Assembly (NCBI GenBank): GCA_003952965.2
Contig: CM025855.1
Location: 28,650,824 to 28,714,823, forward strand
Length of the DNA stretch: 64,000 bases
Origin: Morella rubra
Taxonomy: Eukaryota > Streptophyta > Magnoliopsida > Fagales > Myricaceae
Direction: 5' to 3'
A program made the position numbers and the translations under genes. Every line of letters starts with the position of its first letter. Within the stretch, counting starts at the first letter, position 1. A model generated the notes under the pieces. It searched no databases, was not told the DNA's origin, and was given only the letters and a program-made list of their open reading frames with translations. Of the stretch, positions 35,021 through 45,529 are shown one piece after another.

Positions 35021-35352
35021 CATCGTATCAGAGCCATTTCGATTATATGGCCAAGTTCTCTGTTAGTTCTTTTGTTGGGCTTTTCAGTGCCCATCCGGTA
35101 TCATTCCGGCAAACTTCCAATATGTCCTCTCGAGCATTCCGACATCACTCTAGCATCTTTTCTTGGGCCCTATCTGGTGAACTTCTGACGACCCTCTCCA
35201 GTCACATTCAAGCGATTCTCCGTCCCTCTCCGGCTAGATTCTAACCACCTTCCGATGACCGTCCGCCCTTCTCCAGCCCATTTTTTTTCTTATGGAAATT
35301 GCTTTTTGAAAGTCCAAACTCAACGTGTGTCCACCTTGAGTTTGCAGGGGAG

Positions 35353-35598
35353 TATTAGAGTTATTAGAGTCCACATTGCTTTAGCAATGTGGGCTATTGT
35401 AATCAAAGGCTTATAAATAAACATCTCTGTAATCTCTCATCCACACATCTGTGAGTACAACAATTTACCCAGTTGGGTCTTCCCATAGTGGATGTAGGTC
35501 TATAGACCGAACCACTTATCTTGTGTCTCTCTTCTCTCTCTTCTCTCTCTTTCTCTCTTAGTCTAAATTATTTATCTCTCTTTTATTTTTATTTTTAA
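35353..35598 (+). repeat. TRIM 3' LTR
   Basis: Direct copy of 34774-35020; follows the purine tract and ends at the AATGC duplication. Confidence 0.88.
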
Positions 35599-35603
35599 AA
35601 TGC

Positions 35604-36040
35604 CGTTGGATTTTCAATGTCATTCGAAGATCATAATGTCACTAAAGAAATTGTCATAACTCACTAACTAACAGTTCTCGATGGTAAATATAAAACCAGG
35701 AATTCTTGAAGAAAGTTACATTCTAATAAGGACGAAATTAAATGGCTTTGTTTTATTCCAGTAAAAAGTATTAAAACATAATTTTACCAAGCCAAAGTAA
35801 TCCATACATGATCTCCTTGGCTTTTTGTAATTATGAAGAGTACGTAGATAAATAAAGTATATTCCTATAACGTATATTTGTTCATGCATGCAAATTGTAT
35901 CTAATTTGTCTAAATTTATTTGTATCTGTGAACATTTATGTCCACCAAGCGATCGACAAATTATATAGAAGACATAATTTTTAAAAAAAAAAACTTTTGA
36001 TTAAAAGCTGGGGTTTACCAAGAGCATAGCTAATAACTAG
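35604..36040. other. Gap between TRIM and the CACTA gene
   Basis: AT-rich. May be 5' sequence of the CACTA second gene; no CACTA left tip was found. Confidence 0.4.
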
Positions 36041-37051
36041 TGTCACAATCCTCAAGAACATATAGTCATAGATGACTTCAAGCTCAATTATGATCGACAA
36101 GAAGATAGAGAAACTGTGAATTCTATAATGAATGTGGCATTCAAAAATCACAAGGCACTACACAAACATTTTAAGAAGTTCAGGAGTAAGGATGAAGCAT
36201 TGCAACATCAACCAGTAGATATGTCTGTAGAAAACTGGATTGCATGCTGTGAACTATTCTCCCAACCTTCTTATCAGGTAATTGTTTCATGAAAAGTAAC
36301 GACGTTTTTTTAATAATAAGCAAATCATGGATGTTATTGCATTTGCAGGAGCGTAGTCGAATTAACACCAATAATAGAGTGAAATTGATGATACATCACA
36401 CTGGTGGTTCAAGATCATTTGTTTGGCATAGAAAGAAATTGGTAAGTATATTACATAATTATTACCACATTTTAATTTCATAGATTAGCTAAATTTTCTT
36501 TCTTTTGACCTATGAATTGTGCAACAAGACCCCGAGGTTGGAACACCAACAGCTGCAGATTTATATAGTAAGACGCATTATAAAAAAAATGGCAAAAGAT
36601 GGGTGTCTGATGTTGCTAGAAAAAATCATGTAAATAAATTTTTTTGTATTATTTTGAAAGATTAGTCTATTATGTTAAGAGAATTCATAATTTAGTTTTA
36701 TGATCGTATGAGAAGATGGTGGAGATCCATTCCCAATCAACTATAGAATCAGGAGCACCAAAAGACGTTGACATTTTTACTCAAGTCCTTGGGACAAGAT
36801 CTGGCTATGTGAGAGGTTTGGGTCACTCTGTGAAGCCTATTGCTGCCTCATCCCCTACTGTGTCCGTACAAAGGGATCCCGAGCTTGTTCGTGAGTTAGA
36901 GGCAGCTAAAGCTACAATAGAAGAGCTGAAGACAAGGCAGAGCGAGTATGATAACCTAAAAAACCAACAAGCAGAAATGATAGAGGCGCAGAGGCAAATT
37001 CAAGAGCAACTTCAATTACTTAAGACACAATTTGCGCAACGAGATTCGTAG
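36041..37051 (+). pseudogene. CACTA (En/Spm) second gene, Transposase_24-type protein, partial
   Basis: At least four exon-like parts on the plus strand match plant CACTA TNPA-like proteins (Transposase_24, Ptta/En/Spm). They are: (1) about 36070-36276, reading VNSIMNVAFKNHKALHKHF to SQPSYQ, ending CAG|GTAATTG; (2) about 36350-36439, ERSRINTNNRVKLMIHHTGG to HRKKL|GTAAGT; (3) about 36531-36628, PEVGTPTAADLYSKTHYKK then RWVSDVARKN; (4) about 36694-37051, KMVEIHSQS, DIFTQVLG.RSGYVRGLGHSV and a C-terminal coiled coil rich in Glu/Gln (about 60 residues). The DIFTQVLG...GYVRGLG block is the best family signature. The N-terminal part was not found. TNPA-type proteins bind subterminal repeats; such repeats lie just downstream. 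The transposase itself (TNP2) is absent next to it. Confidence 0.8.
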
Positions 37052-37267
37052 GTAGGACTTCATTGGCAAATTATAAGGTTTTCATTGAGGGTTTCCATAT
37101 TGTTGATAGTTTTTCGTATTGTTCATAGTTTGGATTAAGTTTTTGAATGTTGGAACTTTTTCTAGGATTTGAACTTATGTGAACTAGATACACTTGTTTT
37201 TGCAATATTATGACTTGTACAACTTTGGTTTTTTTTTTTTTTTACTTTATTTACATTTATGTACTTA

Positions 37268-37393
37268 CAGATTTATGGAATATTTGAAGATATTTGTGTT
37301 GTTGAGAGATTTATGGAATATTTGAAGTTTGTGTTGGTTGAGAGATTTATGGAATATTTGAAGTTTGTGTTGGTTGAGAGATTTATGGAATAT
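37268..37393. repeat. Tandem repeat, about 3.5 x 36 bp, in the CACTA element
   Basis: A unit beginning GAGAGATTTATGGAATATTT and ending TTGTGTTGGTT occurs three times, the first with a short insertion, then a partial fourth. It lies just 3' of the TNPA-like gene. Confidence 0.88.
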
Positions 37394-37458
37394 GCAGTTT
37401 TGGTATTTGTAATTTGAGAATATCAGGTTTAATTTGGAGATTCTATAAAAAGACAACA

Positions 37459-37574
37459 CGTTCGAACAGCATATCAAACTGGTAACTCGTTCGAACTGTT
37501 CCGTGACAAATTGCTTTCACTAGAACATCGTGTTCGAACAGTCCACTGTTCGAACAACACTCCTTGTTCGAACG
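37459..37574. promoter_or_regulatory. Cluster of GTTCGAAC palindromes, CACTA subterminal region
   Basis: Five copies of the 8-bp palindrome GTTCGAAC in about 115 bp, with weaker GTTCAAA variants after it. Subterminal repeated motifs are the usual binding sites of the CACTA-encoded TNPA protein; that role here is inferred. Confidence 0.5.
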
Positions 37575-37991
37575 AAAAGAATTATTAGCTACAAAATTCT
37601 TTTGTTGCCAATATGGTAACTAATTCTCGTTCAAATGATATTAATTGTTCAAACTAAAGTATTTGTGACGAATTACAAGATCATCGCTAAATATGTCAAA
37701 GGCAATTGCAATGAGAATTTTCGTCTCAAATATTTTCGTTCGACCAAGAATTAGCGACGACAACAATGTCGTCACTAAAAATGCAACTTTGTAGTTGGCA
37801 ATTAACTTTCAGCGACGAAAATCATCTTTCAGTGACGAAAATATTACCCATCAGCCACGAAATGATTTTCGTCGCTGAAGATGACTTTTTTGCGTTCGCC
37901 ATGAAATTTCGTAACTAATAACCTTCAGCGATGAAATTCCTATCTTCAGCAACGAAAATTTTTGCCATTGAAGGTGAAAACTGTTGTGGTG

Positions 37992-38182
37992 TGAATAGCA
38001 ACAAAGTAATTTTTCGCATCACTAAAAGCCTTTATCAACGCTTTATTTGCGACCACTGAACGACGGTCTTATTTGGTCGCTAGAGCATTTTGGTCAACAA
38101 ATTCTGTCTCTTTACCAATGAAATGGCCGATAGCTAAAGAGCGAATTTGTTCAATGAATTAACAGTAGTTTATTGGGGGTAC
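37992..38182 (+). repeat. Dispersed repeat, right copy
   Basis: Second copy of the repeat at 33867-34055, starting TGAATAGCAACAAAGTA and ending TAGTTTATTGGGGGTAC. It begins at the exact base after the CACTA right tip. Confidence 0.85.
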
Positions 38183-38318
38183 GCACACCATTTTCATCCA
38201 TGCATTAACTAAGATGCAGTCGATTTTTGCAACTTTGAAGGGAGACGAGAATTGCCCTGGCCCAACATATATATAAGGTGATCTAGCTCGGTTTAAAAAT
38301 GATTTTATCTTGCCTCTG

Positions 38319-38335
38319 AAAAGCAACATAGTTTA
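38319..38335. repeat. Left target-site duplication of LINE-A
   Basis: AAAAGCAACATAGTTTA, repeated after the LINE-A poly(A) tail at 51823-51839. The A-rich start blends with the tail, so its left border is uncertain by a few bases. Confidence 0.88.
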
Positions 38336-38688
38336 TAGCGATCACAACCCTCGCCCGTTTAGGTTTAAAGCTTTTTAGGCGAATGATGTGAGAAGTCGGC
38401 AGGTTGTGGAAGAGGTGTGGAGGTTAAGGCAATCAGGTTCCCCCGCTTACGCTTTGTGCCAACGTCTTAAGGCAACCAAGGTAGCCTTAAGACGTTGGAA
38501 CAAGAAAGTATTCGAACATATTCAATCAAAGATTCAACGCCTACAGGCGGAGTTGGATGAGGCGCAGAAGTATATGGGCAGCACTTATTACAGTGAAAGA
38601 GAGAAAGAGCTTAGCATCCAACTTTTGAAAAAGCAGCAAAATGAAGAACTCTTATGGAAACAAAAATCACGCATTACTTAGATGCGTA

Positions 38689-38696
38689 CTCCGAAT
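38689..38696. repeat. Left 8-bp duplication of the hAT element
   Basis: CTCCGAAT, matching CTCCAAAT at 42530-42537 with one change. Eight bases is the hAT norm. Confidence 0.85.
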
Positions 38697-38999
38697 TATG
38701 GCTGTTCAGTGCCACCGAAAAATTTGGTGGCACCGGCACCAGGTTGCCGGTACCCGGCTTCACCGGTGCCGGTGCCAGTTTGAGGTTTTTAACAAAACCC
38801 GGTGCCATTTCTGGTTCCCGGGTACAGGACACCGGTTTGTTGTTTTTTTTTTTTAAAAAAAAAAAAAAAAAACCAAACAACGCCTTTAGTTTAAAGCCTC
38901 CTCCCCTATCATTTTGTTCTCATACCCCCTGTCCCAAATAGCCGAACTCCTGATTCCCCCCTTGCAAGTTTGCGACCAGCGCCCCCCAGCCCTTCCGAG

Positions 39000-39031
39000 T
39001 CTCTCTCTCTCTCTCTCCCTCCCTCCCTCTC
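39000..39031. repeat. CT/CCCT-rich microsatellite in the hAT leader
   Basis: A run of CT units followed by CCCT units, upstream of the transposase. Confidence 0.85.
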
Positions 39032-39149
39032 CTGCCGACCACCACACCTGCAGCTCCCATTTTGCTCCCATTTCCTATGCCGAGTGCTGTCTGTCACATC
39101 TCTCTCAAGTGCAAGGATTGAGATTCGTTTAGGTATGTTAAAAATCAAT

Positions 39150-39718
39150 GGATTTGTTAATTTTTATTTGTTCTATTGAAAATATTATGACATATATTAT
39201 TGCTGAATGTTTTTCCCATTATTTGTTGTTTTTAGGGTTTGTAATTGAATAAATTTGGGAAGTTTAAGAAAACAAGAAAAATAAATTTTTTTTAGGGTTT
39301 TAGGATTTTTAATTTTAATTTGTTCTATTGATAATATTAGGACATATATTATTGCTGAATGTTTTCCCCATTGTTTGTTGTTTTTAGGGTTTGTAATTTA
39401 ATAAATTTGGGAAGTTTAAGAAAACAAGAAAATAAATTTGTTTTTAGGGTTTTTAGGATTTGTTAATTTTAATTTGTTCTATTGAAAATATTAGGACATA
39501 TATTATTGCTGAATGTTTTCCCATTATTTGTTGTTTTTAGGGTTTGTAATTTAATAAATTTGGGAAGTTTAAGAAAACAAGAAAAATAAATTTGTTTTTA
39601 GGGTTTTTAGGATTTGTTAATTTTAATTTGTTCTGTTGATAATATTAGGACATATATGAACGTTTTCCCCAATTGTTTGTTATTTTTAGGGTTTGTAATT
39701 TAATAAATTTGGGAAGAG
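39150..39718. repeat. Minisatellite, about 3.7 x 152 bp, in the hAT element
   Basis: A unit containing GACATATATTATTGCTGAAT, TTTGTTGTTTTTAGGGTTTG and GGGAAGTTTAAGAAAACAAG recurs with a spacing of about 152-154 bp (anchor word at 39202, 39354 and 39508); a last, shorter unit ends near 39715. It lies in the leader or first intron, just before the transposase start. Confidence 0.9.
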
Positions 39719-39845
39719 ATTTGGATTATTTATGCAATTTATAGTTTTTGGAATCTGTAATAGGGTGCTAAATTTGGCCAGGAGCTATTATTTGGATTAA
39801 TAGTCTAAACCCTCTGTTGTTAAACCCTCTGTTGTTAATTTGCAG

Positions 39846-42021
39846 ATGGACACTCCACCACAATCACAGTCATCTGCAGCCACATGTAGTAGTGCTACTG
39901 CTATGTCGCCCTCAGTATCGTGTCCGGTTGTTGGGTCCACTCCGGATTCTGAGACAGTGGGGTCAATGGGTGGAGGTGATGTAAGTGGACGACCACCACG
40001 CCCTGAACCCAAAAAAAAGGAAAAACTCAAACCCTTCTGATGTATGGCTGCACTACACCAAGGTACCTAACTCTGATCCACCTAAAGCAAAATGTAATTA
40101 TTGTAAAAAAATTTTATGGCTCATCACAAGAATGGGACATCGGGGTTATGGCAACATCACAACATTTGTCCATATTTCAAGAGAAAGAAAGGGGTCAGTT
40201 AGATGTTGGGCAGATGTTTTTGACTCACGATGCTGAGAAGTCAACGGGGTCTGATGTTGGAACGATGGGGGTGACACGTAAGTTTTGTGAGAAGACTATT
40301 AAAGATCTGATTGCTAGGATGATAATTATCGATGAGATGCCTTTTATTGTAGTTCAGAAACATAGATTTAGGGATTTAATTCATTATCTGGAGCCTAGAT
40401 TTAAAATGCCATCTAGGATAACAATTATGAGCTTTGCATGAAACTTTATTTGAAGGAGAAGGAGAAGTTGAAGCATCTGATTCGAACGAATGGGTATAGA
40501 GTGTCTTTTACCACAGATACTTGGACATCGATTCAAAATTTTAATTATATGTGTGTGACTGGACACTTCATCGATGCTAATTGGACCTTGCAGAAGAGAA
40601 TTTTGTCTTTTAGGAGGGTGCAAGATCATAAGGGGTTAGTATTGCTAAGGAAATAGAAGATTGTATGAATGACTGGGGGATACAAAAGATCCTTACAATA
40701 ACAGTTGACAATGCCTCCTCTAATGACACTGCCATTGACCATTTAAAGAGAGGCAATTGCAAAAAGATACTCTAGATGTAGGGAGGATTGTTTGTGGCCA
40801 TGAATTCCTACACTTGAGATGTTGTGCACATATTTTGAATTTGATTGTGTCTGAGGGGATGAAAGAGGTTGATAAGTCAATTGCTAAGGTTCGGAATATG
40901 ATCAAGTATGTTAAGTCATCACCCCAAAGGTTAGACAAGTTTAAAGAATGTGTGCAGATTAAAGAGATTACATTTACTCAATTTTTGACTCTTGATGTTA
41001 CCACTCGTTGGAACTCAACTTATTTGATGTTGGATGTGGCTTTGAAGTATCGAGAGGCATTTGAGTTGATGTTGGATGAGGATGGGCATTTTATATTGTA
41101 TTTGGGCGAAGAGGGGCATGGGAGGAGAGGATTAGGCCCCCCCACACTCGAGGATTGGGAGCACATCCGTCACTTTGTAAAATTCTTGAAGTTATTTTAT
41201 GAAGTAACAATAAGAATGTCGGGATCAAATGTGTCTACAGCTAATGTCTACTTGGAGGAGTTGGCTAAGATACATAGCCATTTGGACAAGTATTCTTCTA
41301 GTAATGATACTTTGCTTAAAGAGATGGCATCCCGCATGAAAACGAAGTATGACAAGTATTGGGGTGATTTGATGATAGTGAATAGACTTTTATTTGTTGC
41401 AGCATTGCTTGATCCAAGAAACAAGATGGTTGTACTGAATTATTGGTTTAAGAAAGTAATGGGAGAAGCGGAAGGCGAAGTTATGGCATTGAATGTGAAG
41501 GGTACTTTAGAACGGTTGTTTACGGAATATAACAATGACACCATGGTAGTGTCAAGGAGGTGGGTGACAGTGATAGTGTGACTATGGGGGATAATGAGGA
41601 TTGGGATGAGTTTGATCTTGTAAGGGCTGCTAGCCAAATTTCAGACCCCAAATCTAAGGTGGAGAGATATTTATCAGAGTCAGTTGAATCAAAGGCTCCT
41701 TCATTTAAAATTTTGCTTTGGTGGAACGTTAACTCTCATAAGTATCCTATCCTTGCCCGCATAGCTCGAGACGTGTTGGCAATTCCTATTACCACTGTAC
41801 CTTCTGAGTCAGTATTTAGCACTAGAGGTCGGATATTGGATCCCTTTCGGAGTTCATTGGCCCCAAAAACTGCAGAAGGTCTCATTTGTGCTCAAAATTG
41901 GATGAGATGCGACCCTATTATGGAGGAGGAGGACATGACTTCTAATAAGACAGAAGATCCACAAACTTATACGATTGACTCGGGTAATTTTATTTCTGCT
42001 TTTGTTAGTTTATTAGTTTGA
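39846..42021 (+). pseudogene. hAT transposase with BED zinc finger, decayed
   Basis: Transposase of the plant RICESLEEPER/Ac type. In order: ATG at 39846 and a Ser/Pro-rich N-terminus; a BED finger (SDVWLHYTKVPNSDPPKAKC, CNYC, then His near 40160); a middle region (FCEKTIKDLIARMIIIDEMPF, FTTDTWTSIQNFNYMCVTGHF); the RNase H-like catalytic part (RCCAHILNLIVSEGM, TLDVTTRWNSTYLML; about 40757-41580); and the C-terminal hAT dimerisation domain (ESKAPSFKILLWW to PSESVFSTRGRILDPFRSSL, AQNW; about 41680-41910). The frame changes at an A-run near 40010-40020 and again near 40140, 40440, 40650-40750 and 41560. No active protein is expected, although the 275-codon catalytic block is still open. Confidence 0.9.
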
Positions 42022-42529
42022 ATAATATTTTTATTTTTATAAATTATAACTTGGTGTATTTAAATATATTGTGTAGAGTTACCCATCTTGGCGACGGAGA
42101 TCGAGGAGTAGGGATTTTGAAGGAGTTACCCATCTTTACGATGTTCTTACAGTTACTTCTCTAAGTTTATTATTTTGGATTTTATTGGTTGAGACTTTAG
42201 ATTCTCATCTTGTTGTGATGTTCTCTAAGTTTATTGATTTTGGATTTTATTAGTTTGACTTTAAATTCTCATCTTATCTTTTAAGATGATCTTTAATTTT
42301 ATTGATTTTGGATTTAATTAGTTTAGATTTTAATGATATGTGATTAATGGACCAAAAAAAAATAAAAAAAAATACATTGGGCCAAGTGCGTAAAATGCTA
42401 AAAAAAAGCCCAATATAAATGTAGGATAACCGGAAACCGCTACCGCTAAAACCGCTACCGCTAAGGGCCGATTTTTGCCCTTAACGGTGTAGGTGTAGGT
42501 GGCAATTACACCGGGGTTGAACAGCTCTA

Positions 42530-42537
42530 CTCCAAAT
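42530..42537. repeat. Right 8-bp duplication of the hAT element
   Basis: CTCCAAAT, partner of 38689-38696. Confidence 0.85.
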
Positions 42538-45492
42538 CTCAATACTCGTTTTTTTTACTTGTCTACGATTACTCAGCGGTGCCGGAATAATATTGATGCT
42601 CTTCGCAATGCAGATGGGGTATGGTTACATGAGCGGGATCAAATTGGAAGCCACATAGAGGGGTATTTTCGCAATCTATTCTCCTCTAGCAATCCTTGCT
42701 TCCCTGCACATTTGGTTGGTTTACTTCCACGTGTTATTACGGATGAGGATAATACTCTCATTTGCCGTGACCCAGATGATGCTGAAATATGGGCCATAGT
42801 TTGTAGCATTGGGGGCATGAAAGTGCCTGGACCAGATGGGTTCACTGCAACCTTCTATCATAGATACTGGTCGGTAGTCAAACAAGATGTTCTTGGGCTG
42901 GTTCGGTCCCTTTTCAGAAATGGTTATTTATTAAAATAGTTAGACCATTCCCACATTGCCCTTATTCCGAAGGTGGATCACCTGGAAAGAATTGAGCAAT
43001 TTCGCCCCATTAGCCTCTGCAATGCCTAAGCTTGTATCCCAAGATCAAAACGCCTTTGTTCCTTTAAAGGCAAATTCAGGATAATATCATCCTAGTGCAG
43101 GAGCTGATGTTGACGTTACGCAGGAAAACAGGACATGGTGGGCTTCTAGTGCTCGAGGTTGATACGGAGAAAACTTATGACAAAGTAGAACGGTCTTTTC
43201 TATTGGCGGTTCTCCGACAATTTGGTTTTTGTGGAAAATGGTGTCACTGGATTAATCAGTACATATCTACGGTTTCCCTGTCCATATCGTTGAATGGGTT
43301 GCCATTTGGGCATTTCAATCCTTCTCGGGGCCTACGATAAGGGGATCCTTTGTCCCCATTCCTTTTGGTGCTAATTACGGAAGTCCTCACAAAACTCATT
43401 CATCGGGAGGAAGCACGTGACTCTATCCATGGCATTACAATAGTGAGGTCAGCTCCTCCAATTACTAATTTATTATTTGCTGATGATGTTATGTTGCTCT
43501 GTCGAGCTAATTTAGGTGACGCGCATTCATTGCATCACTGTCTACATACCTATGCGGGATGGTCGGGCCAAGTGGTTAATCTTCACAAATCTTTTATTCA
43601 TTTTAGCCGGAATATGAGACGAGCAAAAAGCCGCGATTTCAAATCTTTTCAGATTACAATCTGGCCGGGAAGAGGGCAATTATCTAGGTCTGCCCTTGTG
43701 TGTCCCAAAGTCTAGATCCCATGCTTGTAAAGCTATTCAGGACAAAGTTGATCAACGACTGTCAAGTTGGAAGGCGCGTACTCTTTCCCTAGCCGGGCGC
43801 ACGATTCTTCTTCAATCTGTGGCTTCAGCTATACCTTCCCATTTCATGTCTGTGCACCTCCTTCCTTTGTCGATATCTAGGCGTATTGATACTCGTTTCA
43901 AGAACTTTTGGTGGGGGTTCGATGCTATCAACCGTCGTTATCATCCCAAGAGTTGGGCACTTGGGCTAGTATTTGTTCCCCGAAGGATCAAGGGGGTCTT
44001 GGGTTACGAAGAATGGAGGACTTTAATCCGGTGATGGTAGCAAAATTGGGGAGGAAGTTGATGTGCAACCCGCCCTACCTTTGGGTTCAAGCTATTGCTG
44101 CCAAATATTGCAAAGGTCGCAATTTTCTTAAAGCTCCCTTAGGCCACAATCCTTCTTGGTTTTGGCAAAGTTTGATTAAGACTAAGGCAATCATTGGCGC
44201 CGCTGGCTTTTGTTGGGGTGTCAAGGATGGGGTGCGACTTAATATCTGGTGTGACCCTTGGGTTCCGGATCTTCCGGGTTTTGTTCCTAAACTGAAAACT
44301 GGTACGCTGGTGGATCGCCATATTAATTATGTAAGAGATTTGATTGATGAGGACACCCATGAATGGAAGGAAAATGTGATTCGGGATCTCTTTGATGACT
44401 CTTCTTCTGAGGCGATATTGAGTATTCCTCTTCCTCCGGCTCGGTTGGTAGACACCCCTCTTTGGATCCACTCCCCTTCTGGGTCTTATCCCGTTAAAGA
44501 TGCTTATCTCTACTGTCAGAAGCAAAAACACCATGGTACGGGTGACCTTACAGCAGCTGAATGGCGAAAAATCTGGAAGCTTAAAGTTGAACACAGGCTC
44601 AAGCTCCTTTTGTGGAAGCTGGCAGCTGAGGCTCTTCCTCTTCATGGCCGCATTCATCAGGAGATATTTGATCATGAACTGCCCCTTGCCAGCTGCCCTT
44701 TATGCTATCTATCGGTAGAAACTAGGGAACACCTATTCCTTGGGTGCTCTTTGAGTCGAATTTTGTGGCGACAAGGGCCCTGGCCTTTTCTTGCTGAGCA
44801 GTTTTTGTCTCAACCTTTTCACTTTTGGCTTAAAACTATTCTTAATGAGTCTCATCTCCCTTTGATCTTGAGGCAACACTGGCGCCCTTTTATGCTCTCG
44901 GTTGTTATTATTTTAGACACCATTTGGATGGTGCGAAATCAACGTACCCATGGAGGAAAGGAAACAAATGTAGAGGCTTCCATTCGGGAGGTCCACTCGC
45001 AATATGCTGCTCATCTAGAAGCGTGGCATTGTGACCCTCTCAGGCAAGTGTGTTCATGGCAGCCCCCTCATGCTGTTGCTTTGAAAGTAAATTTTGATGT
45101 TGCAGTAAAACACTCCATTCTGGTGGCAACAGCTATTTGTAGGGAAGATAAGGGTGGTATTTTGAAAATGCGTTTCTGTCACAGGCGTGGAACTAATCCT
45201 TTGAAGGGAGAAGCTCTTGCAGCGCGCCTAGCTTTTTCACTTGCAGATGCTTTTCCGGGCAAAGTTATTTATGTGGAGGGTGATTCGCAGATTCTTATTA
45301 ATCAAGTGTTGGCAACACATCTCAGTCCAGATTGGGCTATTGAAGGGGAAGTTGTAACTATTCGTAAGCTTTTGGATAATCATGCTTACTGGAAGCTTGT
45401 ATTGACTCCTAGGGAAGGGAATTGTTTAGCTCATAACTTAGCTAGATGGAGTCTTGATAAGGTTGTTGTTGGGGAGGCTTCCCTGCAGGATG

Positions 45493-45506
45493 TTCCCAAT
45501 GAGATT
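45493..45506. repeat. Left target-site duplication of LINE-B
   Basis: TTCCCAATGAGATT, repeated exactly at 51731-51744. It lies in LINE-A just after its RNase H domain. Confidence 0.92.
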
Positions 45507-45529
45507 TTTTTTTTTTCTAATCAAATATA

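Larger units (their letters stand above)
34774..35598 (+). mobile_element. TRIM-type miniature LTR element
   Basis: An 825-bp fossil with two direct LTRs (34774-35020 and 35353-35598), a perfect 5-bp duplication AATGC on both sides (34769-34773 and 35599-35603), a primer-binding site like that for initiator tRNA-Met (TATCAGAGCC near 35026-35035) and a purine tract (CAGGGGAG near 35345) just before the second LTR. The inner 330 bp has no retroviral-type coding region, so it is non-autonomous. Both LTRs are of similar length with a modest number of differences, so it is neither brand-new nor very old. It looks structurally whole. Confidence 0.88.
36041..37991 (+). mobile_element. 3' part of a CACTA transposon
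   Basis: The right tip at 37981-37991, CTGTTGTGGTG, is the complement of CACCACAACAG, one base from the common CACTACAACAG tip. Inward are hairpin-forming words (CAGCGACGAAAATCATCTTT against GATGATTTTCGTCGCTGAAG, about 37810-37890), five GTTCGAAC palindromes (37460-37572) and the TNPA-like gene. The left end is not identified, so the start given is only that of the recognisable gene. Confidence 0.65.
38697..42529 (+). mobile_element. hAT transposon inserted in LINE-A
   Basis: A 3,833-bp element with tips TATGGCTGTTCA and (complement) TAGAGCTGTTCA. The subterminal left region is full of ACCGGTGCCGG-type words (38720-38830) and the right region has CCGCTACCGCTAAAACCGC (42438-42470). Inside is a BED-finger hAT transposase and a 152-bp minisatellite. 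The LINE-A reading continues directly across the element (RIT..MRTP to TPNLNTRFF), which confirms the borders. Confidence 0.92.
38337..45506 (+). pseudogene. LINE-A ORF2 (reverse transcriptase and RNase H), interrupted
   Basis: Plant L1-type ORF2, lacking most of its endonuclease. The part before RT reads ELLWKQKSRIT, then the hAT insertion, then NTRFFYLSTITQRCRNNID. RT motifs follow: VPGPDGFTATFYHRYW, FRPISLCN, LEVDTEKTYDKVE (the usual DxxKAFDxV is altered), PSRGLR, and the catalytic FADD near 43476-43487. Then come WWGF (the GxGxLxxPK-like part), the zf-RVT domain (SGSYPVKDAYLYC to CPLCYLSVETREHLFLGCS) and a C-terminal RNase H (KVNFDVAV, GEALAARLAF, VEGDSQILINQV, GNCLAHNLARW). It has premature stops near 38376, 38682, 42938 and 43338, and lost frame near 43020-43080, 43700 and 44000, so it is inactive. 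The zf-RVT to RNase H part remains open for over 500 codons. Confidence 0.9.
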
